Shown: in pieces, positions 47,061 to 55,382 of the stretch
Numbering within the stretch: position 1 is the stretch's first letter
How the letters are laid out: each line of letters begins with the position of its first letter
Assembly: GCF_003367705.1 (NCBI RefSeq)
Contig: NZ_CP031425.1
Location: 2,232,001 to 2,296,000 of the forward strand
DNA: 64,000 nt
Source: Microbacterium foliorum
Lineage (GTDB): Bacteria > Actinomycetota > Actinomycetes > Actinomycetales > Microbacteriaceae
Reading direction: 5' to 3'
Translations under genes and position numbers: made by a program
Notes under the pieces: model-generated
Seen by the model: only the letters and a program-made list of their open reading frames with translations
What the model was told of the DNA's origin: nothing
Database searches by the model: none

Positions 47061-47221
47061 TTGGTAGCCATCCGCAGATCCTTCTGGTTTACGTGGGGTT
47101 TGCGAAGGAAGCGTTCGGACGATGCTCGACGATCGGGTACGTCCGGTCAGGTGAGATCGAGTAGCTGCGTGAACCGTCCCAGGTTTGGTGCCGTTTCCTT
47201 TCGAGTTGAAAGGATGGCGTT

Positions 47222-47533
47222 ATGCCAAAGAAGATTGATCCCGCGCTGCGGGAACGAGCAGTGCGGCTCGTGCGTGACCACGGCAGCGAGTACCCGTCGC
47301 GAGCGAAAGCGATTGCTGCTGTGGCGAGGCAAGAGGGCGTCGGTGCGGAATCGTTGCGGCGGTGGGTGCTCCAAGCCGAGATCGACGCGGGTGACCGTGA
47401 CGGTCAGACCAGCGAGGAGCACGCAGAGATCCGCCGGCTGCGCGCCGAGAACAAGCGACTCCGGGACGACGTCGCGGTGCTGAAAGCCGCGACGACTTTC
47501 TTCGCGGGGGAACTCGACCCCCGCAACCGCTGA
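47222..47533 (+). CDS. IS3-family transposase OrfA
   Basis: A 103-residue DNA-binding protein with a helix-turn-helix (ALRERAVRLVRDHGSEYPSRAKAIAAVARQEGVGAESLRRWV, cut) and a leucine zipper-like coiled coil (IRRLRAENKRLRDDVAVLKAATTFFAGELD, cut). OrfA of IS3 elements recognises the terminal repeats. Start ATG after AAAGGATGGCGTT. It ends 2 bases before orfB; the OrfAB fusion normally requires a frameshift near its end. Confidence 0.88.
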   Translation: MPKKIDPALRERAVRLVRDHGSEYPSRAKAIAAVARQEGVGAESLRRWVLQAEIDAGDRDGQTSEEHAEIRRLRAENKRLRDDVAVLKAATTFFAGELDPRNR

Positions 47534-47535
47534 TC

Positions 47536-48510
47536 ATGGCCTTCATCGACCAGATGAGGTCCGAGGGGCTCGCGGTCGAGTCGATCGTGCAGGTCCTGCG
47601 AGAGCAGGGTGTGCAGGTCGCCGCGCGTACCTACCGAGCCTGGAGGCAAGGTCGAGTCTCGCCTCGAACCATCACAGACGCCATCGTCGAGGACGCGGTC
47701 CGCGCCGCCGCATGGACGACGACCACGGACGCAGTCGGCTCTATCAGCCGCAAGCTCACCCCAGAAGGCTTGTATGGGCGGAAGAAGATGACGGCGCTGA
47801 TCCGACGCTCCGCCGTGCCTGACGCGTCCCGCGGATCGGTCGACCGAGCCATGCGCTCTCTGGGCCTTGAGGGCATCACGCGTGCGAAAGCGGTCCGCAC
47901 CACGATCCAGGCCAAGGACGGTATCCGAGCCGGCGACCTCCTGAACCGAAACTTCACCGCGCCGCGTCCCGATCACACCTGGGTGACGGACTTCACCTAC
48001 CTGCGCACCTGGGCAGGGTGGGTGTATGTCGCGTTCATCCTCGACGTGTTCTCGCAGCGCATTGTCGCCTGGCACGCGCAGACCGGAAAGCAGGTCGATC
48101 TCGTCATGACGCCGCTGCGCATGGCGCTCTGGGAGCGCGACCGTCAAGGCCACCCAGTCGCGCCGGACCAGCTCATTCATCATTCGGACGCCGGCTCCCA
48201 GTACACGTCGATTCGGCTCACTGAGCACCTTGCGCTCGAGGGCATCGTCCCCTCGATCGGGACCGTCGGCGACGCCTACGACAACGCGCTCATGGAGACC
48301 ATCAACGGTCTCTACAAAGCCGAGTGCGTCCGAACGACCGTATTCCACGAGGGCCCGTACAAGACGATCGCGGACGTCGAGTTCGCGACCGCCGGATGGG
48401 TCGACTGGTACAACCACCGCAGGCTCCACGGTAGCCTCGGCATGGTCAGCCCCAATGACTACGAGGCGACCTACTACGCGGCTCTAAAAGCGGAGCCGAT
48501 CCCCGCATAG
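47536..48510 (+). CDS. IS3-family transposase OrfB (DDE integrase domain)
   Basis: A 324-residue catalytic subunit. The rve core has WVTDFTYLRTWAGWVYVAFILDVFSQRIVAWH (first Asp, cut), HHSDAGSQYTSIRLTEHL (second Asp) and DNALMETINGLYKAECV (Glu), giving the DDE triad, followed by EFATAGWVDWYNHRRLHGSLGMVSPNDYE (cut), the usual C-terminus. The frame is intact, so the element may be active. Confidence 0.9.
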   Translation: MAFIDQMRSEGLAVESIVQVLREQGVQVAARTYRAWRQGRVSPRTITDAIVEDAVRAAAWTTTTDAVGSISRKLTPEGLYGRKKMTALIRRSAVPDASRGSVDRAMRSLGLEGITRAKAVRTTIQAKDGIRAGDLLNRNFTAPRPDHTWVTDFTYLRTWAGWVYVAFILDVFSQRIVAWHAQTGKQVDLVMTPLRMALWERDRQGHPVAPDQLIHHSDAGSQYTSIRLTEHLALEGIVPSIGTVGDAYDNALMETINGLYKAECVRTTVFHEGPYKTIADVEFATAGWVDWYNHRRLHGSLGMVSPNDYEATYYAALKAEPIPA

Positions 48511-48537
48511 GAGCGGCACAAGACCCGGGACGGTTCA

Positions 48538-48780
48538 CCGAGCACATTTCGTCGCCCTCGCATCCGAGATCACCGCCTGCGCAGGCCTCCTCACCCACCC
48601 CGAACACGAAGTAGGTCGGTGGACTCTAAACGCGTTCGACACCGAATCTTCACAATCCCCGCCGCCATTGCCCGCCACGGCCGCCGGATCACCCTGCACC
48701 TGAGCCACTGGTCCCGCTGGGCGACAATCGTCCTCACCGCGTTCAACCGGCTCCGCACCCGCCCTGCGCGCAGTGGTTGA
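48538..48780 (+). pseudogene. C-terminal remnant of an IS1380-family transposase
   Basis: Two plus-strand frames give pieces that join: FVALASEITACAGLLTHPEHEVGRW, then one frame over, SKRVRHRIFTIPAAIARHGRRITLHLSHWSRWATIVLTAFNRL (cut) ending at TGA 48778-48780. The second piece has the LRxRxxxxPAxxxRxGRR...W.W...AF.RL pattern of IS1380 transposase ends. The 5' part was removed where the IS3 element inserted, and the rest is frameshifted. Confidence 0.65.
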
Positions 48781-48982
48781 GCCGACCAATCCCATTGACG
48801 GTCACGAACCGAGGACCTGGAGACGCGCCACACTTCAGCGCTCTGTCACACTCGCGTGCCAGAAGCGGGCGCACACAGGCACACCAACGCTCAATCGAGC
48901 GAACTCAACAGGTCCACGAAAGATCGAGGTCGGGGTACAAAAGGTGATTCGCGCCACATTTCGTAGCTTTTGGCCCATCCGA

Positions 48983-49013
48983 GCTAACACCTCACATGAT
49001 GTCAGGATCTAGC
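48983..49013. promoter_or_regulatory. 31-bp imperfect palindrome upstream of the MFS gene
   Basis: Starts GCTA, ends TAGC, with centre ACATGATGT and the right arm TGTCAGGATCTAGC. It aligns without gaps to the near-perfect palindrome at 54392-54422. It ends 9 bp before the exporter ATG, so it may be an operator; since two copies border the cargo, it may also be a recombination trace. Confidence 0.5.
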
Positions 49014-49022
49014 GTTCTTCGT

Positions 49023-50228
49023 ATGCCTGATACATCCACCATCGACCAACCGACAACGCGCACGAGCAGGACAGTCCTTTCGCTCGCATTCGTTATCGGT
49101 GCTTTCGCACTCGGCACCAGTGAGAACGTTATTGCCGGTATCCTCCCCGAGCTCAGCAGTTCCCTCGAAGTCACCGAGGGGACCGGCGGGATGCTCGTTA
49201 CTGCGTATGCTGCTACAGTGGTCGTCGCTGGACCGATACTGACACTCGTCGTGGACAGGCTGAACCCCCGCAAAGTGCTTATCGGCTCTCTCGGGCTGTA
49301 TCTTGCAGGATCGGTACTCGCCGCGATCAGCTCGACCTACGCGATCATGTTTGCGTCACGAGTCATTACCGGCCTCGTGCACACCACCATCATGGTTGTA
49401 TTCATGACCACGGCCATGAGGATCGCGCCTGTGGATCGCCAGGCATCCGCGGCCGCGAGGATCACTTTGGGCCTGTCGGTCGCGACCGTTCTTGGCGTCC
49501 CGATCGGAGTCGCCATCAGTCAAGCATTTGACTGGCGACTGTCTTTCGTCTTCATCGCATTGCTGACCGCGTTCAGCCTCGTGGTTATGCTCCGAGCCTT
49601 CCCTCGGTCACAGATGGCGTCTGAGATACCCGAGCGCGCGGAAAGCCTGCGGGCGCTCGGTCGTCCGAAGGTGGTGCTGGGTGTGGTGACGACAGCGCTT
49701 GCCGCGATGGCCGCCCTCACCCTCGTCGTATACATCGCGCCGTTCTTGACCACAAGCGTTGGCTTCCCCACCTGGTCGATTACCTGGGTGATGTTCGCCT
49801 ACGGAGTCGGAAGCATCATCGGAAACACCGTCGGAGGCGCGGTCGCCAACAAGAACGTTGCGTACGCTCTTTTCGGCACCGTATCGGCCACACTCGTGGC
49901 GCTCATCGGCCTCGCACTGTTCCCGGCACACGGATACGTCACCGTGGCCTCGATCATTTTTCTCGGCTTCGCGTACTTCTCGACTTTCCCCGCTCTCAAC
50001 ACCTGGATCGCGCAGTCTTCCAGAGACGTCTCTCCGAATCTGGCCCTTGCGGTCAACAGTTCCGCGTTCAACGTGGGCATTGCCCTCGCAGGCGTGCTCG
50101 GCGGAATCTATACCAACGGCGGGAATGCGCTCAGCGGACTGCCCATCGTGGCAGCCATCCCCGCCGCCCTGGCTGTATGCGCAGCCCTTGGCGTCGTCGC
50201 CGCATACCGGAAAACGCGGACGCGCTGA
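49023..50228 (+). CDS. MFS transporter (DHA1/AraJ-like exporter)
   Basis: A 401-residue protein with 12 membrane helices, drug:H+ antiporter type 1 layout: LAFVIGAFALGTSENVIAGILPEL (helix 1, cut) and DRLNPRKVLIGSLGLYLAGS (loop 2-3 motif). Such exporters move drugs, sugars or arabinose-like compounds out of the cell. I start it at ATG 49023; the frame reaches 48996, but that ATG lies inside the palindrome. It is the first gene of the cargo and faces the same way as the ROK remnant and dehydrogenases, so it may export their product or substrate. Confidence 0.82.
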   Translation: MPDTSTIDQPTTRTSRTVLSLAFVIGAFALGTSENVIAGILPELSSSLEVTEGTGGMLVTAYAATVVVAGPILTLVVDRLNPRKVLIGSLGLYLAGSVLAAISSTYAIMFASRVITGLVHTTIMVVFMTTAMRIAPVDRQASAAARITLGLSVATVLGVPIGVAISQAFDWRLSFVFIALLTAFSLVVMLRAFPRSQMASEIPERAESLRALGRPKVVLGVVTTALAAMAALTLVVYIAPFLTTSVGFPTWSITWVMFAYGVGSIIGNTVGGAVANKNVAYALFGTVSATLVALIGLALFPAHGYVTVASIIFLGFAYFSTFPALNTWIAQSSRDVSPNLALAVNSSAFNVGIALAGVLGGIYTNGGNALSGLPIVAAIPAALAVCAALGVVAAYRKTRTR

Positions 50229-50260
50229 CGGCCCGCCCACCGCGCTGCTACCCACTTAAC

Positions 50261-50757
50261 CGACCGGCCTGGCGCGGCGCCACGACAACCTCACCGTCGG
50301 GCTACCCTGCGAGTGTGGAGGTCAGGACCACATCGCCTCTGTCAGCTCCGGCCCCGGCATTCACAGAACCGCGGAACGACTTGGTATCCGAGGCTTCACC
50401 ACCGAGTGGTTCATCCAGGCGCTCGACGAGCAGGATGAGCACGCCCAACGTCTACTGGACGTAGCGACGGAGCCGATCGCCGAGTTGCTCCGGACCCTCT
50501 GGACGACGCAACCCTGGCTCGGCGTCCTCGGCATCGGCGGCGGGGTCGCTGAGTCGATGCCGGACCACTATGACCGGGCCCTCCGTCAGCACCTGGCCTC
50601 CGGATCCGGCTACTCCGCGCTCGCCCCACAGACATGGGACTCCGGGCTCAAAGTGCTGTCCAGCGACGACCGAATAAGCAATCTGCGTGGCGCGCAACTT
50701 CTCGCGCAAGGCTACCTACTCATCAAGAGAGCGAAGACACTCACCCATGGGAGATAA
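50261..50757 (+). pseudogene. C-terminal remnant of a ROK-family kinase/regulator
   Basis: The open frame after a stop at 50258-50260 encodes HDNLTVGLPCECGGQDHIASVSSGPGI, matching the ROK zinc/sugar-binding region (P-C-x-C-G...SSGPG), then WFIQALDEQDEHAQRLLDVA and a C-terminus ending KRAKTLTHGR. The N-terminal ATP-binding DxGxT half is missing and no proper start codon exists upstream. The stop overlaps the next gene, as in an operon, so a sugar kinase was probably once part of this pathway. Confidence 0.65.
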
Positions 50758-51862
50758 CACCTACCGCGCGATCATCCGGCATGCCGGCGCCAGCGCCGTC
50801 ATCGAACGCCGGCTACCCGAGATCGCCCCCGGAGACCTGCTGCTGGCCCCGGAAGCCGTGAGCCTGTGCGGCACCGATCACCAGATGCTCCGCGGCATCC
50901 GCAACGATCCTTCCCCGGTCCTCGGCCACGAAGGCGCGTGCCGGATCGTCGCCGGCGCAGACAGTTCCGGACGGTTTCACCTTGGACAACGCGTCACCGT
51001 GAACCCGACGAACCCGCAAGACCCCTCGTTCCTCCTCGGCCACAACATCGACGGCCTCTTCCAGCAACGCGTCGTGATTCCACGACGGGCCGTCGAAGCC
51101 GGACTCGTCGTGCCGATCGACGAGGGCATGAGCTCGTCGATCGCGACCTTGATCGAACCCCTGGCGGTGGTCGACTACGCACTCGCCTGCCTCCGGCTCG
51201 CGGACGCCGAGACCCTGGTGGTGCTCGGCGACGGTCTCATCGGTAACCTCGCGGCCCGCCGCGCCGCCGACAACGACACATGGGCGAAGATCATCGTCGC
51301 GCACGCCACCAGCGCCGGATACCGATGGACCGATGAGACATGGGATGACGACCTCATCCACAACTGCATGGAAGCAAAGCTCGAGGAGCACCTCGACAAC
51401 AACAGCTCCGTGGGATGCCTCATCGCGACCCATCGGGACCGCACACCCGCCTCGGTGGACCGCATCCATGAAGCCGCCGGCACCCGCCTGCGCGCGGTGC
51501 ACGTGACCGGGGGCGTTGCACCCGATGCCGTCGCGAACACACTGCCTGGTATCGACCTGGCCGGGATTCGGGCGGCGAACACCGGCGGCCCCTGGCCACC
51601 GCGCCGCACGAACACCGAATCCAATGGGCACACCATCGCGTTCACGGGCAACCGTGGCGTCATGAGTCAGCACCTGACCCGCGCCGCCGCCGACCTGACG
51701 AGCAATCCCGCGCAGGTGTCCCCCCTCATCTCGCACGTCGTCGACATGGACTCCTCTGTCGACATCATGAACCGCATGGTCGCCCGGCAAAGTCGGCACA
51801 TCGACGGCGAAACGATCATGCGCCTGGTCATCGCGATGAATCCCGACCTCATCACGGCATAA
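50747..51862 (+). CDS. MDR-type (zinc alcohol dehydrogenase-like) oxidoreductase
   Basis: A 371-residue protein with the GroES-like N-terminus of medium-chain dehydrogenases: PGDLLLAPEAVSLCGTDHQML (catalytic Cys-Gly-Thr-Asp-His), LGHEGACRIVAGAD and PLAVVDYALACLRLADAETLVVLGDGLIGNLAARRAA (cut; Rossmann GDGxxG). The structural zinc Cys cluster is absent. The middle part (TDETWDDDLIHNCMEAKLEEHL, cut) is unusual for the family. ATG 50747 overlaps the ROK remnant by 11 bases. Probably acts on a sugar or cyclitol alcohol with the next gene; substrate unknown. Confidence 0.75.
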   Translation: MGDNTYRAIIRHAGASAVIERRLPEIAPGDLLLAPEAVSLCGTDHQMLRGIRNDPSPVLGHEGACRIVAGADSSGRFHLGQRVTVNPTNPQDPSFLLGHNIDGLFQQRVVIPRRAVEAGLVVPIDEGMSSSIATLIEPLAVVDYALACLRLADAETLVVLGDGLIGNLAARRAADNDTWAKIIVAHATSAGYRWTDETWDDDLIHNCMEAKLEEHLDNNSSVGCLIATHRDRTPASVDRIHEAAGTRLRAVHVTGGVAPDAVANTLPGIDLAGIRAANTGGPWPPRRTNTESNGHTIAFTGNRGVMSQHLTRAAADLTSNPAQVSPLISHVVDMDSSVDIMNRMVARQSRHIDGETIMRLVIAMNPDLITA

Positions 51863-51909
51863 GCCCATCTCAATAACTCCGTCCGTCACACAGAAATTTG
51901 GAGCACCAC

Positions 51910-52692
51910 ATGGAATCACTCGCGTTCGTCACCGGAGCCAGCTCCGGCATCGGCCGCCAGACCGCACTCTCCCTCGCACGTTCCGGCCACCAGGTCATCG
52001 TGGGCTACGGGCACAACAAGGAAGCGGCCGAGAACACGGTCGCCGAGATTCGGGAGCAGTACGGCACGCGAGCTGAAGCCGAGCAGATTCAGATGGACCG
52101 ACCTGAGCAGGTCGCCGACACCGCGCGACACATCATGGATCGCCACGGTGCCATCAGCGTCTTGGTCAACAACGCCGGGGTCAATCGCCGGAAGGCCTTC
52201 GTCGAGGAGAACCTCGACGCGTGGAACCACGTCCTAAGTGTGGATCTCACCAGCCCGTTCCTACTCGCCCAAACGGTGACAAAGACGATGATCGAAGCGG
52301 GCCTCGCGGGGCGGATCGTGAACGTCACGAGTGTTCACGAACGCATCCCGATCACCGGCGGGAGCTCGTACTGCGTGGCGAAGGCGGGGCTGGGGATGCT
52401 CACACAGAGCATGGCCCTCGAACTGGGTGAATTCGGCATCACGGTCAACGCTGTCGCGCCGGGCGAAACAGCCACACCGATGAACAGCACGGACCCGAAC
52501 TACACGGCGAGCACCACTGGCCGCCCCGCGCTTCCCGTAGCACGGCCCGGCGACCCGCGCGAGGTCGGGGAACTGATCACCTATCTATGCTCGGCCTCGG
52601 CGAGCTACATCACCGGACAGACGTTCGTCATCGATGGAGGACTCGAGTTGATCGCCGCCGACGCTAACGTGCGCTCGGTCAAGATTCCCTAG
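51910..52692 (+). CDS. Short-chain dehydrogenase/reductase
   Basis: A 260-residue classical SDR: TGASSGIGRQTALSLARSGH (nucleotide binding), NNAGVNRR, Ser in VNVTSVHE and the catalytic Tyr-x3-Lys in SSYCVAKAGLGML, with the C-terminus YITGQTFVIDGG. It resembles 3-oxoacyl-ACP reductase/glucose 1-dehydrogenase-type enzymes. ATG 51910 follows GGAGCACCAC. It lies 47 bp after the MDR gene, and its end overlaps the convergent MerR gene by 14 bp. Confidence 0.85.
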   Translation: MESLAFVTGASSGIGRQTALSLARSGHQVIVGYGHNKEAAENTVAEIREQYGTRAEAEQIQMDRPEQVADTARHIMDRHGAISVLVNNAGVNRRKAFVEENLDAWNHVLSVDLTSPFLLAQTVTKTMIEAGLAGRIVNVTSVHERIPITGGSSYCVAKAGLGMLTQSMALELGEFGITVNAVAPGETATPMNSTDPNYTASTTGRPALPVARPGDPREVGELITYLCSASASYITGQTFVIDGGLELIAADANVRSVKIP

Positions 52693-53152
52693 AATCGGGG
52701 CCTCGGAGAAGACTGGCGATGTAATCTCGCGTTCTCGTGAGATCCTGGAGTTCTTCATTGATACGATCAACCTCGCTTTGAAGGTCAACCAATAGTTCTC
52801 CGCAGAGCGGGCGAACGTCAATATGGTGCGCAATGCAGTCGAACAGGAACCGAATCTGCGTCGTCTGGAACCCGCCACGGATCAGGAACCGAATCAGGTT
52901 GGCGCGGGGGATATCGGTCGGCGCGTACATGCGGTGACCACGGCTGGTTCGCTCTGGGTGCAGCAGCCCCTTGTCCTCGTAGTACCGGAGCAGTCGCTCG
53001 CTGACCCCTGTGCGCTCGACCATCTCACCGATGGACAGGCAGTGCTCGTCACTCTCAGCGGCCCAGGCCGTACCCAGATCCTGCTCAGGCACACGTACCT
53101 CCTCGACCGTGGCGACCTGGGGTCGCGGTCGGAGGGATCGTTGCTGCGCCAT
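52679..53152 (-). CDS. MerR-family transcriptional regulator (cargo)
   Basis: A 157-residue regulator: an extended N-terminus, then CLSIGEMVERTGVSERLLRYYEDKGLLHPERTSRGHRMYAPTD (cut; MerR winged helix), a region with two Cys (FDCIAHHIDVRPLCGEL) and a coiled coil (DLQSEVDRINEELQDL). It may control the cargo genes; 8 bases upstream of its start is GCTAGGCCC, the same as one arm of the palindrome at 54392-54422. The exact start is uncertain because the first 35 residues look non-conserved. Confidence 0.8.
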   Translation of the reverse strand: MAQQRSLRPRPQVATVEEVRVPEQDLGTAWAAESDEHCLSIGEMVERTGVSERLLRYYEDKGLLHPERTSRGHRMYAPTDIPRANLIRFLIRGGFQTTQIRFLFDCIAHHIDVRPLCGELLVDLQSEVDRINEELQDLTRTRDYIASLLRGPDSRES

Positions 53153-53299
53153 TCCACCATGCTAGGCCCGGGGCCCGGTCGGCGACAGTTGACGCACGAC
53201 CGTAGGCACCAGGTTGGGAACCGATCGCCGCAATGCTCATCGGATAGATGTGCCACATCAACGGGTACAGATTCCCCAAAAGGCCTCCAAGCGTGGGAA

Positions 53300-54202
53300 C
53301 TACAAGCGCAAGAGGATCTTTCCCGAAGCATGCATCGTCATGCTCGCCTCCAAAGCACGCTTGACGTCCTCGAAAACGTAGTCATCAGCTATCCGTACCG
53401 TGAGTGCGCCGTCGAGCGCATATTTGACGACTCGCTCGAGTTCGTCGTCGGGATGCCGAAGGCCAGGGATGCCAGCGGCTTGGGAGTATCGGGTCCCCCA
53501 CGCGGTAACAGACCGCGGATGCGAACCAAGAAGAGCACTCGTAGCCTCGGCAGGCCCTTGCCCGCCGACGGCGTCCGCCACTGCGGTGGGATCTGCAATG
53601 TTGCGAACATCTGCAAGAAGGTTTGGGCCGTACTCGACGGGTGTGACCCCGAGGGAGCGCAGAAACTCGTGATTCTTCGTAGAGGCCGAACCTATTACGG
53701 TAGCGCCTTCTGCGATGGCGATTTGTGCAGCAGCGGACCCGACACTTCCGGCGGCACCATGAATGAGGAGAACGTCGTCTGCTGCGATGCCAAGCTGATG
53801 GATGATCGAGTAACCTGCGACCGCCGACGATGGCAGACCCGCCGCCTGATCGATGGCCAAGCCAGGCGGGAGCGCCACCACGTAGCGAGAATTTACCACT
53901 TGACGTTCTCTATAGCTTCCTGCACGACTACCGATGATCACCTTCTGGCCTGGCTGGAAATGCTGCACGGCCGCGCCGACCTGTTCGACGGTACCCACGC
54001 TTGCCCATCCAGGGACGCCAGGAGAAGGATGCGGTTCCTGATGACGGAACACTCCTGCGATCATCTTCCAGTCGATTGGGTTCACTCCAATGACTTCATT
54101 GCGCACAATGAGCTCGTCGACGCCGGGCTCTGGAACGGTTTCGTCTTCGATCTGAAGAACTTCGGGGCCGCCGTATTCGTAATAGGCAATTCGCATACTC
54201 AC
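53300..54202 (-). CDS. NADPH-dependent quinone oxidoreductase-like protein
   Basis: A 300-residue zinc-free MDR protein of the zeta-crystallin/QOR group: MRIAYYEYGGPEVLQIEDETVPEPG (cut), GVNPIDWKMIAGVF, PGVPGWASVGTVEQVG, and the NADPH-binding VLLIHGAAGSVGSAAAQIA. These enzymes reduce quinones or enones and often respond to reactive electrophiles. It starts at GTG 54202 or ATG 54196. It is divergent from 54427 and the large palindrome lies about 190 bp upstream of it. Confidence 0.85.
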   Translation of the reverse strand: MSMRIAYYEYGGPEVLQIEDETVPEPGVDELIVRNEVIGVNPIDWKMIAGVFRHQEPHPSPGVPGWASVGTVEQVGAAVQHFQPGQKVIIGSRAGSYRERQVVNSRYVVALPPGLAIDQAAGLPSSAVAGYSIIHQLGIAADDVLLIHGAAGSVGSAAAQIAIAEGATVIGSASTKNHEFLRSLGVTPVEYGPNLLADVRNIADPTAVADAVGGQGPAEATSALLGSHPRSVTAWGTRYSQAAGIPGLRHPDDELERVVKYALDGALTVRIADDYVFEDVKRALEASMTMHASGKILLRL

Positions 54203-54391
54203 GGAAGGGTTTCCTTGTCATTGAGGGTTTGAGTATCAATTCATTTGGCTGGCGATCAGCCGTTAGACCTCGTATCCGAGCAGTTCTTGACGAGAGCGCG
54301 CGTAGAGCGGCAAGTCTAGAGAGGGAGGCGTTAGCCCACCTGGCAAAGCCGAAGGACGGGAACGAGCAAGACTGTCGTGCACTCATCGGAT

Positions 54392-54422
54392 GCTAGGCCC
54401 TGACATCGTGTCAGGACCTAGC
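54392..54422. promoter_or_regulatory. 31-bp near-perfect palindrome between cargo and island backbone
   Basis: Arms GCTAGG-N-CCTGACA and TGTCAGG-N-CCTAGC around TCG; only one position per arm breaks symmetry. The same-length relative at 48983-49013 shares the right arm almost exactly. It marks the boundary between metabolic cargo and conjugation backbone. Confidence 0.6.
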
Positions 54423-54426
54423 ATTC

Positions 54427-54756
54427 GTGCTGTATCCCTTACACAGCTCCTCGCTGCGGTTCGCGATCGAGGAGCAGTACCCGCCCGGGGTCGACTGGTC
54501 CGACGACGACCGAGTCCCGGTGTCCTGGACATGGGCATCCGAAGCTCGGCTCCCGCAACCGGATGGGAGCGAGCCGTGGGTGACACTCTCGAAGGGTCAG
54601 GTCGCCTCCGCGGACTACGAGACGCTGCTGCAGATCACGGGTGGGTGGGCGGATGCACTGGGCGAGCTCATCGCCCGGGAAGAAGCCCTCACCGCTGACC
54701 CCATCACCGACGAAGGTGTGCGGTCTTCGGGGCCGGGTCGCACCTTTCTGGCATGA
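54427..54756 (+). CDS. Hypothetical island-backbone protein, probably 5'-truncated
   Basis: A 109-residue frame from GTG 54427: LYPLHSSSLRFAIEEQYPPG, a Trp-rich middle (VDWSDDDRVPVSWTWASEAR) and YETLLQITGGWADALGELIAREEAL (cut). No family recognised. It has no ribosome-binding site, and the palindrome lies 5 bases upstream, so its original start was probably lost when the cargo was inserted. The stop overlaps the next ATG. Confidence 0.55.
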   Translation: MLYPLHSSSLRFAIEEQYPPGVDWSDDDRVPVSWTWASEARLPQPDGSEPWVTLSKGQVASADYETLLQITGGWADALGELIAREEALTADPITDEGVRSSGPGRTFLA

Positions 54757-55298
54757 CCCTTCGACGTCTTCGCCAGCCCCGCACCCAGCCGCGCCCTGGA
54801 ACCTCGAAATCGGGGGTGGCGGTGCCTGCGGTGTTGCCGCAGATCCTTCTCGAGGCTGTGAGCGCCGACGCTCTCGTCGTGACCGTCAACGGTGACCGCC
54901 TCGCCGCCATCCCGGTCCGCCGAGACGAGATCACAGCCACGGTGACGGAGCTCGTCGCCAGCCTCGGATCACCGACGCGGGTCGAGGTGCGAGAGATGGA
55001 CGGCTCTGTCCACGCAGACATCCTGACCCCGCCTGCGCCGGAGCCGCGGTCACCGTTCGCTCCGTCGGAAGACGACGCACCCGCACCAGTGGCGGTACCG
55101 AGCTTGCTGGAATTCTCCGCGGACGGGTTCGTGCCCGGTGAAGACGTCGCCGTCGCCCTGATCCTCCGCCATAGCTCCGCTGGCTCCACCGGTGCCGTCC
55201 GTGCGCTCGTCGACCGCGGCGAGGCCCCTCGTGTGACGGGTGAGGTGATCTTGTTGGGGCGGATCTCCGGCACCACCTCGGTGCAGCGGATCGACTGA
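54753..55298 (+). CDS. Hypothetical island-backbone protein
   Basis: A 181-residue protein with an Arg/Pro-rich start, a compact domain VLPQILLEAVSADALVVTVNGDRLAAIPVRRDEITATVTEL (cut), a Pro/Ala/Asp linker and a second domain VPSLLEFSADGFVPGEDVAVALILRHSSAGSTGAVRALVD (cut). The ATG overlaps the upstream stop by 4 bases. It precedes the coupling-protein gene, a place where actinobacterial elements carry small accessory transfer genes. Confidence 0.65.
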   Translation: MTLRRLRQPRTQPRPGTSKSGVAVPAVLPQILLEAVSADALVVTVNGDRLAAIPVRRDEITATVTELVASLGSPTRVEVREMDGSVHADILTPPAPEPRSPFAPSEDDAPAPVAVPSLLEFSADGFVPGEDVAVALILRHSSAGSTGAVRALVDRGEAPRVTGEVILLGRISGTTSVQRID

Positions 55299-55382
55299 CC
55301 GCGAGCTCATCCTCTCGTCGTCGTACCTGTCGTCCTGACCCCGTCCCTTTCCCTTCGGTGGGGTCGGGAAGGTGCGTTCATT

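Larger units (their letters stand above)
47170..48537 (+). mobile_element. IS3-family insertion sequence
   Basis: A 1368-bp element with terminal inverted repeats: the left end begins TGAACCGTCCCAGGT and the right end is the complement of TGAACCGTCCCGGGT; the 25-bp ends differ at three positions. It contains orfA and orfB. No clear 3-bp target duplication is seen. Its right end abuts an IS1380-type transposase remnant, so it probably inserted into that element. Confidence 0.85.

Noticed and set aside
54392..54422. dif/XerCD site
   Set aside because: The palindrome is 31 bp and does not resemble actinobacterial dif; two copies also argue against it.
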